DNA of 59,304 nt from Syntrophomonadaceae bacterium. Its GTDB lineage: Bacteria > Bacillota > Syntrophomonadia > Syntrophomonadales > DTU052. This document shows, piece by piece, positions 1 through 7,686 of the stretch (within the stretch, counting starts at the first letter, position 1; each line of letters begins with the position of its first letter). Below the pieces are notes generated by a model. The model was not told where the DNA came from. It searched no databases and saw only the letters and a program-made list of their open reading frames with translations. The position numbers and the translations under genes are program-made. The stretch lies in assembly GCA_012728655.1 (NCBI GenBank), contig JAAYEQ010000001.1, forward strand, positions 1 to 59,304, written 5' to 3'.

Positions 1-250
1 CGAAGGTATTTAGATATGGCTGAATACCATGAATACCGTTCATGCCGGCCAAAACCAGGTTCTAATATCTTTTATCTCTAGCTCAAAGAGTCACTGCCAT
101 GACCAGAGGAATTTTACACATAATATTGGACTTGATCCGCATTCGTATCTCCGCAATAGAAAAAACAGCTCAAATAATACAGAGCGGTTTATGTATTGTG
201 TGAGTAAGTACTTATAACCCACCTGAAAAACGATTGTCGTAAAAACGGTG
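1..250. other. Left edge, no supported gene
   Basis: I see no convincing gene here. The one short open frame on the plus strand (from about 29) has no ribosome site and an amino-acid make-up (Ser/Asn/His rich) unlike the neighbouring genes. The stretch lies downstream of the crotonase gene terminator and upstream of whatever lies beyond the window. Confidence 0.5.
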
Positions 251-299
251 AAAAAAACACGTCAGACTGTGTGAGTACATTCTCACACAGTCTGACGTG
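251..299 (-). terminator. Rho-independent terminator of the crotonase gene
   Basis: A perfect 18-bp stem (CACGTCAGACTGTGTGAG at 258-275 pairing with 282-299) closes a 6-base loop. Read on the minus strand it is followed by a run of seven T (251-257), so it stops transcription coming from the minus-strand gene that ends at 338. The stem is unusually long and has no mismatch. Confidence 0.9.
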
Positions 300-337
300 C
301 CCCTGACACCCCCTAAACCCGTTTATGTGCTCTATCT

Positions 338-1051
338 TTAGCCCTGCGGTCCTGCAGTCATATACGGGGGATCTACATTGGCCATCACATCAAGGATGTG
401 TTTGTATGTTCTTCTTTTCATCTCCGCCATATTCTCCCGGGATTTGTTAAAGGTTTTTGCGTATGCGACTGCTTCGGCGATCGTCTCTTCACGGCTGGAG
501 CAGGCTTTGATTATCACGTTGTGTCTTTCCAGTTCCGGCGCTGTTACTCTGTCTCCCGTGAGTTGCAGTCTAATCAGAAAATGATAGGGTATCGCGCGCT
601 TCAGCCATTCAATCTGGGAAGGAAGAAACTGAATGCCCAGGTCAATTTCCGGCAAGCAGAAAAAGCCTCTGTCGGATCTCATAAACCGAAAGTCGCATGC
701 AGCGGCAAGGATGGCTCCATTTCCGAAAGCATGGCCGGTAATTGCCGCTATGGTTGGGACCGGAGCCATGAGCATAGCAGTGAAAACATCATGGTTTCTC
801 CTTACCCACTTGTTGACCGACGAGTAGTCTTGCTCGCTCAGTTTTTGGCCCACCCACTGCACGTCAACTCCGAGGCTGAAATTCTTGGGATCGCTTGAAG
901 TCAGCACCAGCGCTTTAATTTCCGAGTCTGCCATTATCTCGTCATAGGTAGCCATCATGGCTTCGGCCCATTCAAGGTTCTGCCTGTTTTCGCCGTTGTT
1001 CATAATCATAAGTGCTACCGTACCGTCTTTCTGCCATTCTACGATTGCCAC
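338..1051 (-). CDS. Enoyl-CoA hydratase/isomerase (crotonase) family protein
   Basis: A 237-residue crotonase-fold protein, slightly shorter than the usual 250-260. The family binds acyl-CoA and stabilises a thioester enolate through an oxyanion hole; members hydrate enoyl-CoA or shift double bonds. Seen in the sequence: the early strand-turn LVLTSSDPKNFSLGVD (residues about 49-64), and the oxyanion segment around ITGHAFGNGAILAAACDFRF (about 104-123). The typical hydratase glutamates are not obvious: the segment after the oxyanion loop reads CLPEIDLGIQF, which keeps one Glu, so an isomerase (Delta3-Delta2-enoyl-CoA isomerase type) is as likely as a hydratase. It stands alone with its own terminator, divergent from the acetyltransferase. 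Good confidence on family, low on exact reaction. Confidence 0.85.
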   Translation of the reverse strand: MAIVEWQKDGTVALMIMNNGENRQNLEWAEAMMATYDEIMADSEIKALVLTSSDPKNFSLGVDVQWVGQKLSEQDYSSVNKWVRRNHDVFTAMLMAPVPTIAAITGHAFGNGAILAAACDFRFMRSDRGFFCLPEIDLGIQFLPSQIEWLKRAIPYHFLIRLQLTGDRVTAPELERHNVIIKACSSREETIAEAVAYAKTFNKSRENMAEMKRRTYKHILDVMANVDPPYMTAGPQG

Positions 1052-1399
1052 GTCGAGGCCTCCTTTACTGATTATTAACTCTTATAATTCCATTCTACCG
1101 CTACCTGGAGCCAACACCAAGTTCACTCATTCTTATCGCAGTCGCCGTACCGTGGACTTCGGCAGGCCAAGCAGCTCGATCTTAGCTGTAACATGTTCGG
1201 CAATCCGATAGCTTCCTTAAATTATTTTATCCTACCGAATGTTCCTTCCTTATGGTTCTCGTAAGCGGAATGAATATTTACATGTTTCCCGGTCAGCTTT
1301 CATCTGTTATTCTGGATTTAAAACCGGGTAATCAAGGTGTGAAGACGGTTCCAGAATCTTGACGCCATGGTCGGAGGAAGGGCCTTATAAGGAGCGATT
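1052..1399. other. Divergent intergenic region between crotonase and acetyltransferase
   Basis: This 348-base gap separates two divergent genes and should hold both promoters. The crotonase has a ribosome site (GGAGGCC) just before its start. I could not pick a promoter with confidence on either strand and see no repeat or RNA structure that stands out. Confidence 0.4.
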
Positions 1400-1882
1400 A
1401 TGGTTAGTCAACCGATGACAGAGTTCTCATGGGTTACTGAGGGAAGCCTTTTGGAGGAAGTCCGCAAACTGTTTTTGGAATATGAGGATTCGCTTGGGAT
1501 TGACCTTTGTTTTCAAGGTTTTGACAGTGAACTGCAATCTCTGCCCGGGAAGTATGCACCACCGGATGGAGCCCTGGTCTTAGCCCTGGTTAAAGGAAAT
1601 CCTGCCGGTTGTGCAGCTTTGCGGAGGCTCTCCGAAGATATATGCGAGATGAAAAGGCTGTACGTACGCAAGGAATACAGAGGGTATGGCATCGGGCGCA
1701 GGCTGGCGGCGATGATTATTGAAAAGGCCAGGAACTTGGGCTATTCTTGCATAAGACTCGACACCTTGGTCACAATGCTCGAAGCGAACCGGTTATACGA
1801 GTCACTGGGGTTTTACGATATTGAACCCTATACCTTCAACCCGTTGCCCGGAGCCAGGTTCATGGAGTTAAAGCTTGGGTGA
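1400..1882 (+). CDS. GNAT family N-acetyltransferase
   Basis: A 160-residue single-domain acetyltransferase, normal family length. The family moves an acetyl group from acetyl-CoA to an amine on a small molecule or protein. The acetyl-CoA pyrophosphate loop is visible as [18 protein letters not shown] (about residues 93-110), matching the R/Q-x-x-G-x-G/A signature, followed by the beta5/alpha4 portion ([21 protein letters not shown]) that ends in the usual bulge-and-LGF motif. The ATG at 1400 is chosen because AAGGAG lies 6 bases ahead. It is monocistronic and divergent from the crotonase. The substrate cannot be told from sequence. Confidence 0.88.
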   Translation: MVSQPMTEFSWVTEGSLLEEVRKLFLEYEDSLGIDLCFQGFDSELQSLPGKYAPPDGALVLALVKGNPAGCAALRRLSEDICEMKRLYVRKEYRGYGIGRRLAAMIIEKARNLGYSCIRLDTLVTMLEANRLYESLGFYDIEPYTFNPLPGARFMELKLG

Positions 1883-1909
1883 CCAAACCAATTCTCCGCG
1901 AATGCATGG

Positions 1910-1934
1910 TGTCATGAGAACCGTCCCCATGACA
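1910..1934. repeat. REP-like palindrome with GAACCGTCCCC core
   Basis: TGTCATG (1910-1916) and CATGACA (1928-1934) form a 7-bp inverted repeat around the loop AGAACCGTCCC. Elements with an AGAACCGTCCCC core flanked by TGACA-type arms are scattered between genes in several Clostridia and behave like REP sequences mobilised by Y1 (TnpA-REP) transposases; that link is from memory of the family, not shown here. It sits between the end of the acetyltransferase and a small convergent gene. Confidence 0.5.
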
Positions 1935-1938
1935 TTTC

Positions 1939-2085
1939 CTAATCATTAGTCTTTTCTGCAATGTAAATATTGAGCGCTTTAATTGCTCTGTTCAAAAACT
2001 TGATAAACAATACGAATCCGTATACTCCCAGACCAAGCAGACCCAACATAATTATCGCATTAAAAATTGTCCATACAGTCTTCAT
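1939..2085 (-). CDS. Small single-pass membrane protein, 48 residues
   Basis: An open frame of 48 codons starting at ATG 2085. Residues about 8-28 are a clean hydrophobic segment (IFNAIIMLGLLGLGVYGFVL) followed by a positively charged stretch (KFLNRAIKALN) and a polar tail, as in many single-helix small proteins with the tail inside the cell. A G-rich run (GGGGGGG, 2091-2097) precedes the start by 5 bases and can act as a weak ribosome site. It lies 40 bases beyond, and on the same strand as, the membrane protein at 2125-2619. No family recognised; the size, composition and spacing support a real gene. Confidence 0.55.
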   Translation of the reverse strand: MKTVWTIFNAIIMLGLLGLGVYGFVLFIKFLNRAIKALNIYIAEKTND

Positions 2086-2124
2086 TTAAGCCCCCCCATA
2101 TTTCATCAAGAACTCCGCCCCCTG

Positions 2125-2619
2125 TCACCCCCGAAACGCCAAATCCACCAAAAGTCTGCCGTCTCGAAGCAGATACCAGCCAATGATGAGTTTTACGAGA
2201 GTTGACAGCCCCTGGACGTATGCGATTTGACCCTCAGTCCATGCGGGACCGTAGCTTTTTATGTAAATAAAATTGGATATCGCTTGTACCAAATCGGGCA
2301 ACGCCATCACGATGAACACGGCACCCGTTACCTTCATCGCCAAAACAAACAGAGCTTGGCCTGACTCCGGCTCTTCTTCGCTGTCTGGACAGAGTTTTTC
2401 AACCAATCCCTGTGAACCAACGGTTAGATAGACTCCGGCTGCCAGAATAACTGCCGGAGATAGAATGGCTGCCATCCACGTTACCCGGGGTATCATATCC
2501 GAGCCAGCAACAGCTCCCACCATACCAATTAGAATGCCCAGGCCCCTTACGATGGCAACTACTCCCACCACCTGTAAACCGGTGCGCAACAAAACCTTTG
2601 ACGACAGTCCCTCCAACAT
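2125..2619 (-). CDS. Hypothetical membrane protein, four hydrophobic segments
   Basis: A 164-residue protein with about four hydrophobic stretches: residues 12-36, 44-66, 90-112 and 137-152, with an acidic cytoplasmic-looking loop (CPDSEEEPESG) between the second and third. No domain recognised. The ATG at 2619 is followed by a typical membrane N-terminus, and a G-rich ribosome site precedes it. It is separated from the sigma-54 activator by about 140 bases and could be co-transcribed with the 48-residue membrane protein downstream. Function unknown. Confidence 0.6.
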   Translation of the reverse strand: MLEGLSSKVLLRTGLQVVGVVAIVRGLGILIGMVGAVAGSDMIPRVTWMAAILSPAVILAAGVYLTVGSQGLVEKLCPDSEEEPESGQALFVLAMKVTGAVFIVMALPDLVQAISNFIYIKSYGPAWTEGQIAYVQGLSTLVKLIIGWYLLRDGRLLVDLAFRG

Positions 2620-2761
2620 ATAATCCCCCCATAACGGCTGAAGCCATAAACCGGTCCCAAACCGGCACCCTGCTCACCGCTTAATGATAATCGTTTTTAT
2701 TATACCATTTACCACTCTAACAACCAATTATTTACACCCGGACCAACCGTCCTCTGACGCC

Positions 2762-4708
2762 CTAATCAATTGAATACTTGAGCATTTTTCGGTAAAGCGT
2801 CGCCCGGGAAATGCCCAACTCTTCGGCTGTCTTTTTGCGGTTATTCTTATTCCTTCTAAGGCAGTCCCTGATCATTTGCTCCTCGAGGTATTCTTTGGTG
2901 GGGTTCAGCCCGGTCGGGGGATCTGCGGTTGCAGCATTGTTCCTGATTTCAGCGGGGAAATACTCCTCGGTTAGATAAGGACCGGAAGTCATATTTATCG
3001 CTCTTTCAATAACATTGCTGAGTTCCCTGATGTTGCCCGGCCATTCGTAGCGTTTCAGGAGTTCCAAAGCGCCCGGTTCGATACCCCGGATATTTTTTCC
3101 CAGTTTGGGACCTATTGTTTTGATGAAGTAGTCTACCAATTCCGGAATATCTTCAATTCTCTCCCGCAAGGACGGTATTTTTATTTCCATAACACTCAGA
3201 CGATAGTACAAGTCGAGGCGAAAATTCCCTTTCTTGACTTCGTCCAACAGGTTTTTGTTGCTGGCCGCGATAATTCGAACATTTACCGGAATAACTTCCC
3301 GGCCTCCGAGCCGCACTACCGTTCCTTCTTCGAGCAAACGCAGGAACGCGCCTTGTAAATCCAAGGGCATTTCCCCAATTTCATCGAGGAAAATGGTACC
3401 CTGATCGGCCAGTTCGAATTTGCCGGGGTTCCCGCCTTTACGGGCCCCGGTAAAAGCTCCATCCTCATAACCAAACAACTCGCTGGATATAAGCTCTCTG
3501 GGCAAGGCCGCACAATTGATGGCAAAGAACGGTTCGTGACGGCGGCTGCTGGCATTATGAATCGCCTGAGCGAACATATCCTTGCCCACACCGCTCTCTC
3601 CCTGCAGCAGTACGGCGGAATCCGATTTGGCCGCCATCTGGGCGCTCATTATAGCATACCTGAACTCGTTGCAACGCCCGATTATTTGGTCAAAAGTAAT
3701 CTTGGCCCGCGCTCCCGATACCCTTTCTATCAGGCGTTTATATTGCTGCATCGGCTGCAGGACAACGACTGTGCCTATTCTTCCAGTGTTTTTGCCAATA
3801 AGCGGGGTGTTGCTGACGGCCAGTTTTACAACTTTTTTACCCTGTTTGATCAGCAGGGTTTCGCCGGAAAGCCTTTCCCTGCCTGTGATTTTGGAAATAA
3901 AAAAATCGTTGCCCGGATACAGCAACTCCTCCAGTTTTCGGCCTACTGCATTATGGTATTCGATTCCCAGACTGCGGGCGGCCGTAGTATTCAAATGGGT
4001 TACCCGGTTGTCTTTGTCAAGGGTTAGCACCCCTTCGGACATCGATTCCATAATCGCCGTCTTATGTATGTTCTCCAATTCACTTTGCTGGAGGGCCTTG
4101 CGCAGAGCTATCTGTCGTTCGATAGCCCGGGAAGTCGCCACCACCATGCCCAGCGTATGCTTGTTCACAAGCTCACGGGGGCCGGATACTCCTATCAATC
4201 CAATTACCTTGCCTTCATCAAAGATGGGCGATGCGGCGCTGTAGCCGCTGGAAGCGACCAAACAATAGTTTTCATATCCGATGAACTCCACGGTCTTTTG
4301 CGACATCACCGCCATCGAACCAACATTGGTCCCCATAACCGGTTCCGACCAGTTGGAGCCTTCAATCAGATTGGAACGGCTGGCGACTTCAACGGCTTTG
4401 CTGCTGCCGCCGACCATATGAAGGATGTAGTTGTCGGCGTCTTCAAGAAAAAAGATAAAGGCGTCTTCCTTCATAATCTGATTTAAGTATTCCATCATGA
4501 TCACGCCCTGTTCATAAAAGGCTCGATTCTTATTTCTTCTCTCCTCGAGTTCAACCTGACTCAGGATAACATCACAGCAGCGTTTGTACGGATCGACTCC
4601 GTATTTTTCGCTCCGCGCCCAGGACTCCCTGATGTCATCGGCAATATCAATACCCTCATAATGTCCGGTCTCGCGCAGTGACTTCCAAATCTCGAACACA
4701 TCCCTCAC
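2762..4708 (-). CDS. Sigma-54-dependent activator (GAF-PAS-AAA+-Fis type), copy 1
   Basis: A 648-residue enhancer-binding protein of the AcoR-like class. Order of domains: N-terminal GAF-like sensor (about 60-200), PAS (about 220-330), AAA+ sigma-54 interaction domain (about 345-580) and a C-terminal Fis-type helix-turn-helix (TAEELGISRATLYRKMLKY). The AAA+ core shows Walker A GESGVGKD, the GAFTGA loop that contacts sigma-54, Walker B IFLDEIGEMP and the DLYYRLSV segment, so it should be ATPase- and sigma-54-competent. I start it at GTG 4708 because AAAGGAGG lies 10 bases upstream; the longer ATG start at 4747 has none. It is divergent from acyl-CoA ligase 1, whose promoter is of the -24/-12 type, so it very likely activates that gene in response to a small ligand, perhaps a fatty acid or acyl-CoA (inference). 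Confidence 0.93.
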   Translation of the reverse strand: MRDVFEIWKSLRETGHYEGIDIADDIRESWARSEKYGVDPYKRCCDVILSQVELEERRNKNRAFYEQGVIMMEYLNQIMKEDAFIFFLEDADNYILHMVGGSSKAVEVASRSNLIEGSNWSEPVMGTNVGSMAVMSQKTVEFIGYENYCLVASSGYSAASPIFDEGKVIGLIGVSGPRELVNKHTLGMVVATSRAIERQIALRKALQQSELENIHKTAIMESMSEGVLTLDKDNRVTHLNTTAARSLGIEYHNAVGRKLEELLYPGNDFFISKITGRERLSGETLLIKQGKKVVKLAVSNTPLIGKNTGRIGTVVVLQPMQQYKRLIERVSGARAKITFDQIIGRCNEFRYAIMSAQMAAKSDSAVLLQGESGVGKDMFAQAIHNASSRRHEPFFAINCAALPRELISSELFGYEDGAFTGARKGGNPGKFELADQGTIFLDEIGEMPLDLQGAFLRLLEEGTVVRLGGREVIPVNVRIIAASNKNLLDEVKKGNFRLDLYYRLSVMEIKIPSLRERIEDIPELVDYFIKTIGPKLGKNIRGIEPGALELLKRYEWPGNIRELSNVIERAINMTSGPYLTEEYFPAEIRNNAATADPPTGLNPTKEYLEEQMIRDCLRRNKNNRKKTAEELGISRATLYRKMLKYSID

Positions 4709-4796
4709 GGAAAACAAACCTCCTTTATGGCAACAGTCACTTTCCACCTAACGATCAATACAACCTGGTTTAACAAGTTTATCAGTAATGATACAC

Positions 4797-4827
4797 ATGT
4801 TGCAACATATGATTCATTGTTGAGACA
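4797..4827. promoter_or_regulatory. Upstream activator sites for the ligase 1 promoter
   Basis: A perfect 12-bp palindrome ATGTTGCAACAT (4797-4808) is followed, 20 bp centre to centre, by the related TGTTGAGACA (4818-4827). Two sites two helical turns apart, about 100-120 bp upstream of the -24/-12 promoter, are what an enhancer-binding protein needs. The likely binder is the divergent sigma-54 activator. Sites and spacing are seen; the binding is inferred. Confidence 0.65.
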
Positions 4828-4902
4828 TTGCAGGTCGATAAATGGCACTGATTAACAATTATTATTGACGGAATATTGGTTATTCGCATAATAACAGAAA
4901 AA

Positions 4903-4920
4903 TTGGCATTAATTTTGCAT
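4903..4920 (+). promoter_or_regulatory. Sigma-54 (-24/-12) promoter of acyl-CoA ligase 1
   Basis: TTGGCATTAATTTTGCAT matches the sigma-54 consensus TGGCAC-N5-TTGCW, with the invariant GG and GC exactly 10 bases apart (GG 4905-4906, GC 4917-4918). It lies 84 bases before the ligase ATG, with palindromic activator sites upstream and a sigma-54 activator gene adjacent. Confidence 0.88.
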
Positions 4921-5004
4921 AGTCGTATATTGTCGGGCTGCAAATATTATCCGCAACCAATATCCAATTAATGAATCAATATTATCAATTAAGGAGGGGG
5001 CAAT

Positions 5005-6681
5005 ATGTCTGACAAACCATGGTTGGAAGAATTTGAGAAGGAAGTGGCCAGACTAAGGCCTTTATGGAAGGCCGCCTATGACGACAAAGTTGAAATGTTT
5101 CCTAAATATACCGATAAACCGCCGAAATGGTGGTTTAATAAATGGGCCGCGGAACAGCCGGACAAGCCTTACGTGATGCAGGGTGATACCGTGCTTACCT
5201 ATGGGATGGTAAACGATATCAGCCGCCGTCTCGGTAATGCTCTAATATCTCTGGGAGTAAAAAAGGGTGACCGGGTAGCTATCATGTCGCCCAACCTACC
5301 CCAGTATGTAATCGCAATTCAGGCCTTAATAAAGATCGGTGCCATTGAAGTACCATCTAACCCGCTTTACACCATCCCGGAACTAACACTGCTTTTTAAT
5401 GACAGCGGAGCGGAAACCGTTATTGTTGCCTCCATGTTTGCTGATAAAGCCATTCAGATCATGAAGGATCCGACAACCCCGGTAAGACAGGTTATTGTCT
5501 TCCAACTCCCGGGGGTGCCGGCGCAGGTCGAAAAAGGCCCCAATATTTATGATTTTAATGAAATCATTATGGCGGCCAGCAATGCTGAGCCGGAGGTTGA
5601 GATCACCATGGACGATATTGTCCGCCTGCAATACACCGGGGGTACCACTGGAATTCCCAAGGGTTGTATGCTAACCAACAATAACGTTATGACAATGGCA
5701 GTACGTATTGACCAGTGGATTACCAATAATGGCTCGTGGGCGAAAGGAAGCGATACTCGCGCTTTGGCTTGCATCCCGATTAACCATGTTTTCGGTTTTA
5801 TGGCCAACGTTGGTTTCAACTTCTATAGCGGCGGGAGCCTGGTTACCGTACCGGCACCTACTCCGGACACATTAATGGATGCCATTGAGAAGCATAAGCC
5901 CACCAGTTTCCCCACTGTACCTGCTTTGGTTATCACACTGCTCAACCATCCCCGGTTCAAAGCAGCAGAAGTCAGTTTCGCCACGGGAGTATTTTGTGGC
6001 GGCTCGGCTCTTCCGGTCGAAGTATTCCATGCTTTTGAGAGGGAAGCCAACTGCCGTATCGTAGAGGGATTCGGCATGTCGGAAAGCTGCCAACAGGTCA
6101 CTGCCAATCCCACTCGTGGCAAACGCAAGATCGGCAGCGTTGGTGTACCGTATCCAGATACCGATGTTCTGGTTGTGGATGCTGAAACCGGTACGAAGTT
6201 AATGCCCCCCGGCCAACCGGGTGAGGTTATTTGGCGTGGCCCCCAGATGATGCGCGGATACTGGAATAACCCCGAGGAGACCGCTAATACCATACGCGAT
6301 GGATGGTTGTATACCGGCGACATCGGCTACATGGATGAAGACGGTTTCCTATTCCTCGTTGACCGCAAGAAGGATATGATTATCTGCAGCGGGTTTAACG
6401 TTTATCCGCGTGAAATAGACGAGGTCTGCTATGCCATGCCTGAGGTATTGGATGCCTGCACCATCGGTGTTCCTCACCCCAAACGCGGCGAAACCCCAAG
6501 GGTCTACATTGTACTTAAAGAAGGTGCCCAACTGACTGCTGAAGAAGTGATTGCGCGCTGCCGTGAAAAGCTGGCTCCTTACAAAGTGCCCACCGAAGTG
6601 GAATTCCTGCAGGATTTGCCGCGCACCCTGGCCGGCAAAGCCGACCGTAAAGCTCTGCGGGAAATGGCAAAGCAGAAATAG
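5005..6681 (+). CDS. Long/medium-chain fatty acid-CoA ligase, copy 1
   Basis: A 558-residue AMP-forming acyl-CoA synthetase that would activate a carboxylic acid with ATP and CoA through an acyl-adenylate. Seen: the P-loop LQYTGGTTGIPKG (about 208-220), the adenylate-binding VEGFGMSESCQQ (about 353-364), YTGDIGYMDEDGFL (about 436-449) and the hinge/C-domain motif VDRKKDMIICSGFNVYPREI (about 451-470), with the conserved C-terminal lysine region AGKADRKALRE. Full length for the FadD family. AAGGAGGG lies 8 bases before the ATG. A sigma-54 promoter, activator sites and a divergent activator gene indicate inducible expression; a terminator follows at 6730. Chain length is not readable from sequence. 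Confidence 0.93.
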   Translation: MSDKPWLEEFEKEVARLRPLWKAAYDDKVEMFPKYTDKPPKWWFNKWAAEQPDKPYVMQGDTVLTYGMVNDISRRLGNALISLGVKKGDRVAIMSPNLPQYVIAIQALIKIGAIEVPSNPLYTIPELTLLFNDSGAETVIVASMFADKAIQIMKDPTTPVRQVIVFQLPGVPAQVEKGPNIYDFNEIIMAASNAEPEVEITMDDIVRLQYTGGTTGIPKGCMLTNNNVMTMAVRIDQWITNNGSWAKGSDTRALACIPINHVFGFMANVGFNFYSGGSLVTVPAPTPDTLMDAIEKHKPTSFPTVPALVITLLNHPRFKAAEVSFATGVFCGGSALPVEVFHAFEREANCRIVEGFGMSESCQQVTANPTRGKRKIGSVGVPYPDTDVLVVDAETGTKLMPPGQPGEVIWRGPQMMRGYWNNPEETANTIRDGWLYTGDIGYMDEDGFLFLVDRKKDMIICSGFNVYPREIDEVCYAMPEVLDACTIGVPHPKRGETPRVYIVLKEGAQLTAEEVIARCREKLAPYKVPTEVEFLQDLPRTLAGKADRKALREMAKQK

Positions 6682-6729
6682 AGAGCACAGCGTCGGGCTG
6701 TACCCGCACTTATGGGAAATTAAACTTCA

Positions 6730-6764
6730 GGGGAAGGAAAAACCGCTTTTCCTTCCCCTCTTTC
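6730..6764 (+). terminator. Terminator after acyl-CoA ligase 1
   Basis: GGGGAAGGAAAA (6730-6741) pairs perfectly with TTTTCCTTCCCC (6747-6758) over a 5-base loop and is followed by TCTTTC. The T tract is short but the stem is strong and the place is right. Confidence 0.8.
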
Positions 6765-6837
6765 ATATTGCTATTGTTTTCACGGAGCCCCGGTTCCAAC
6801 ACCCGGTTGAATGTTCGGAAAGTATTCAGAGCATGTC

Positions 6838-7389
6838 TCATTGTTTTGATATAAGTTTAAGGTAATCATCGAAAAGGATCTCGGCGGTTATTTTGTTGCC
6901 TTGCGGGAGCATATGGATTAAATCGGAGAAATGCCGGCTTTCAACTTTCCAGGTGTAATCACAACAGACAACGTTCGGCGGCAGATGTTTTTTGATAAAG
7001 GCTGTCTTATCCAAATACAGCGACTGTTCGACCAGGTTATAGCGCGAGTAAAGGGCATAGCTGCGAGGGGGCAAAAACATCAGCACCTTTGTATCGGGGT
7101 ACCGTTTAAGCAAGGCGGCGATTTTCAAAAAAGCTTGCCACTGCTTATTACCCTGGCTATAGTCATAGTCTCCCAGTTTAACAGGGAACCCATCCAGATG
7201 ATCCCAATTCTTTTGGTCCCACCGGGTATAAATGTTCTCACCAAACGTGATTTTCACGGGTTGGTCCTTTTCAATCGCCGCCGGATCATGCAGATTCAAT
7301 AGCGTCCGATACGAACGTTCCTTGGCATCAAACCACGCAACATTCAAGTCGCAGATTACATAATCCGGGCGAGAAGGATTACGGTATTC
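6838..7389 (-). pseudogene. C-terminal fragment of an SGNH-type hydrolase (MBOAT partner family)
   Basis: The frame is open from 7389 to 6838 but only the last part of a protein is present: there is no signal anchor and no N-terminal GDS motif. The first codons read NPSRPDYVICDLNVAWF, which lines up with RPELVIYDVNIGWFG inside the intact 381-residue SGNH protein at 42614-43759, and the end reads RHFSDLIHMLPQGNK, matching its catalytic Asp-x-x-His region (RSFTDSVHLTAEGNR). So this is the C-terminal half of a paralogue that lost its N-terminal half. The first possible start (TTG at 7347) has no ribosome site. No MBOAT gene is next to it. A remnant is the best reading. Confidence 0.75.
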
Positions 7390-7686
7390 TTAATGGCTTA
7401 ATCCCCCTGACATATAAATATCTTCCTTTTTTCATTTTGACTGGCAGTTTTTCCTGCTGTCTTTCAATGAGCCTATTAAATTGGCGAGGGATCTTAAATG
7501 GTACATAGATCCGATCCATTTTTATATTAGGGCTGATATCCGTTTCAAAATACCTCTCAAACGTTTTGCCTCCTGACGTATTCTGTAGTGATAGAATACC
7601 AACAGAGGGGACAGAAGCTGCTGTCCCGTTGGCGGCTTCTGGGCTTTGCCATATAAATTTGCCATTAGGAAGGAGGAAATGTTAAA
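7390..7686. other. Intergenic region with a hairpin and one unassigned open frame
   Basis: On the minus strand one frame stays open for 100 codons (7681 down to 7382) with a plausible mix of residues (for example MDRIYVPFKIPRQF) but no start codon with a ribosome site, and I recognise no family. GGGACAG (7608-7614) and CTGTCCC (7621-7627) form a perfect 7-bp hairpin. The ribosome site AAGGAGG for the next plus-strand gene is at 7670-7676. Confidence 0.4.

Noticed and set aside
258-299. The 18-bp palindrome as a transcription-factor operator or CRISPR-like repeat
   Set aside because: Single copy, followed by a T run on the minus strand just after a gene end: a terminator explains it.
3536-4486. 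Long plus-strand frames opposite sigma-54 activator 1
   Set aside because: They mirror the codon pattern of the real gene on the minus strand and have no ribosome sites or family likeness.
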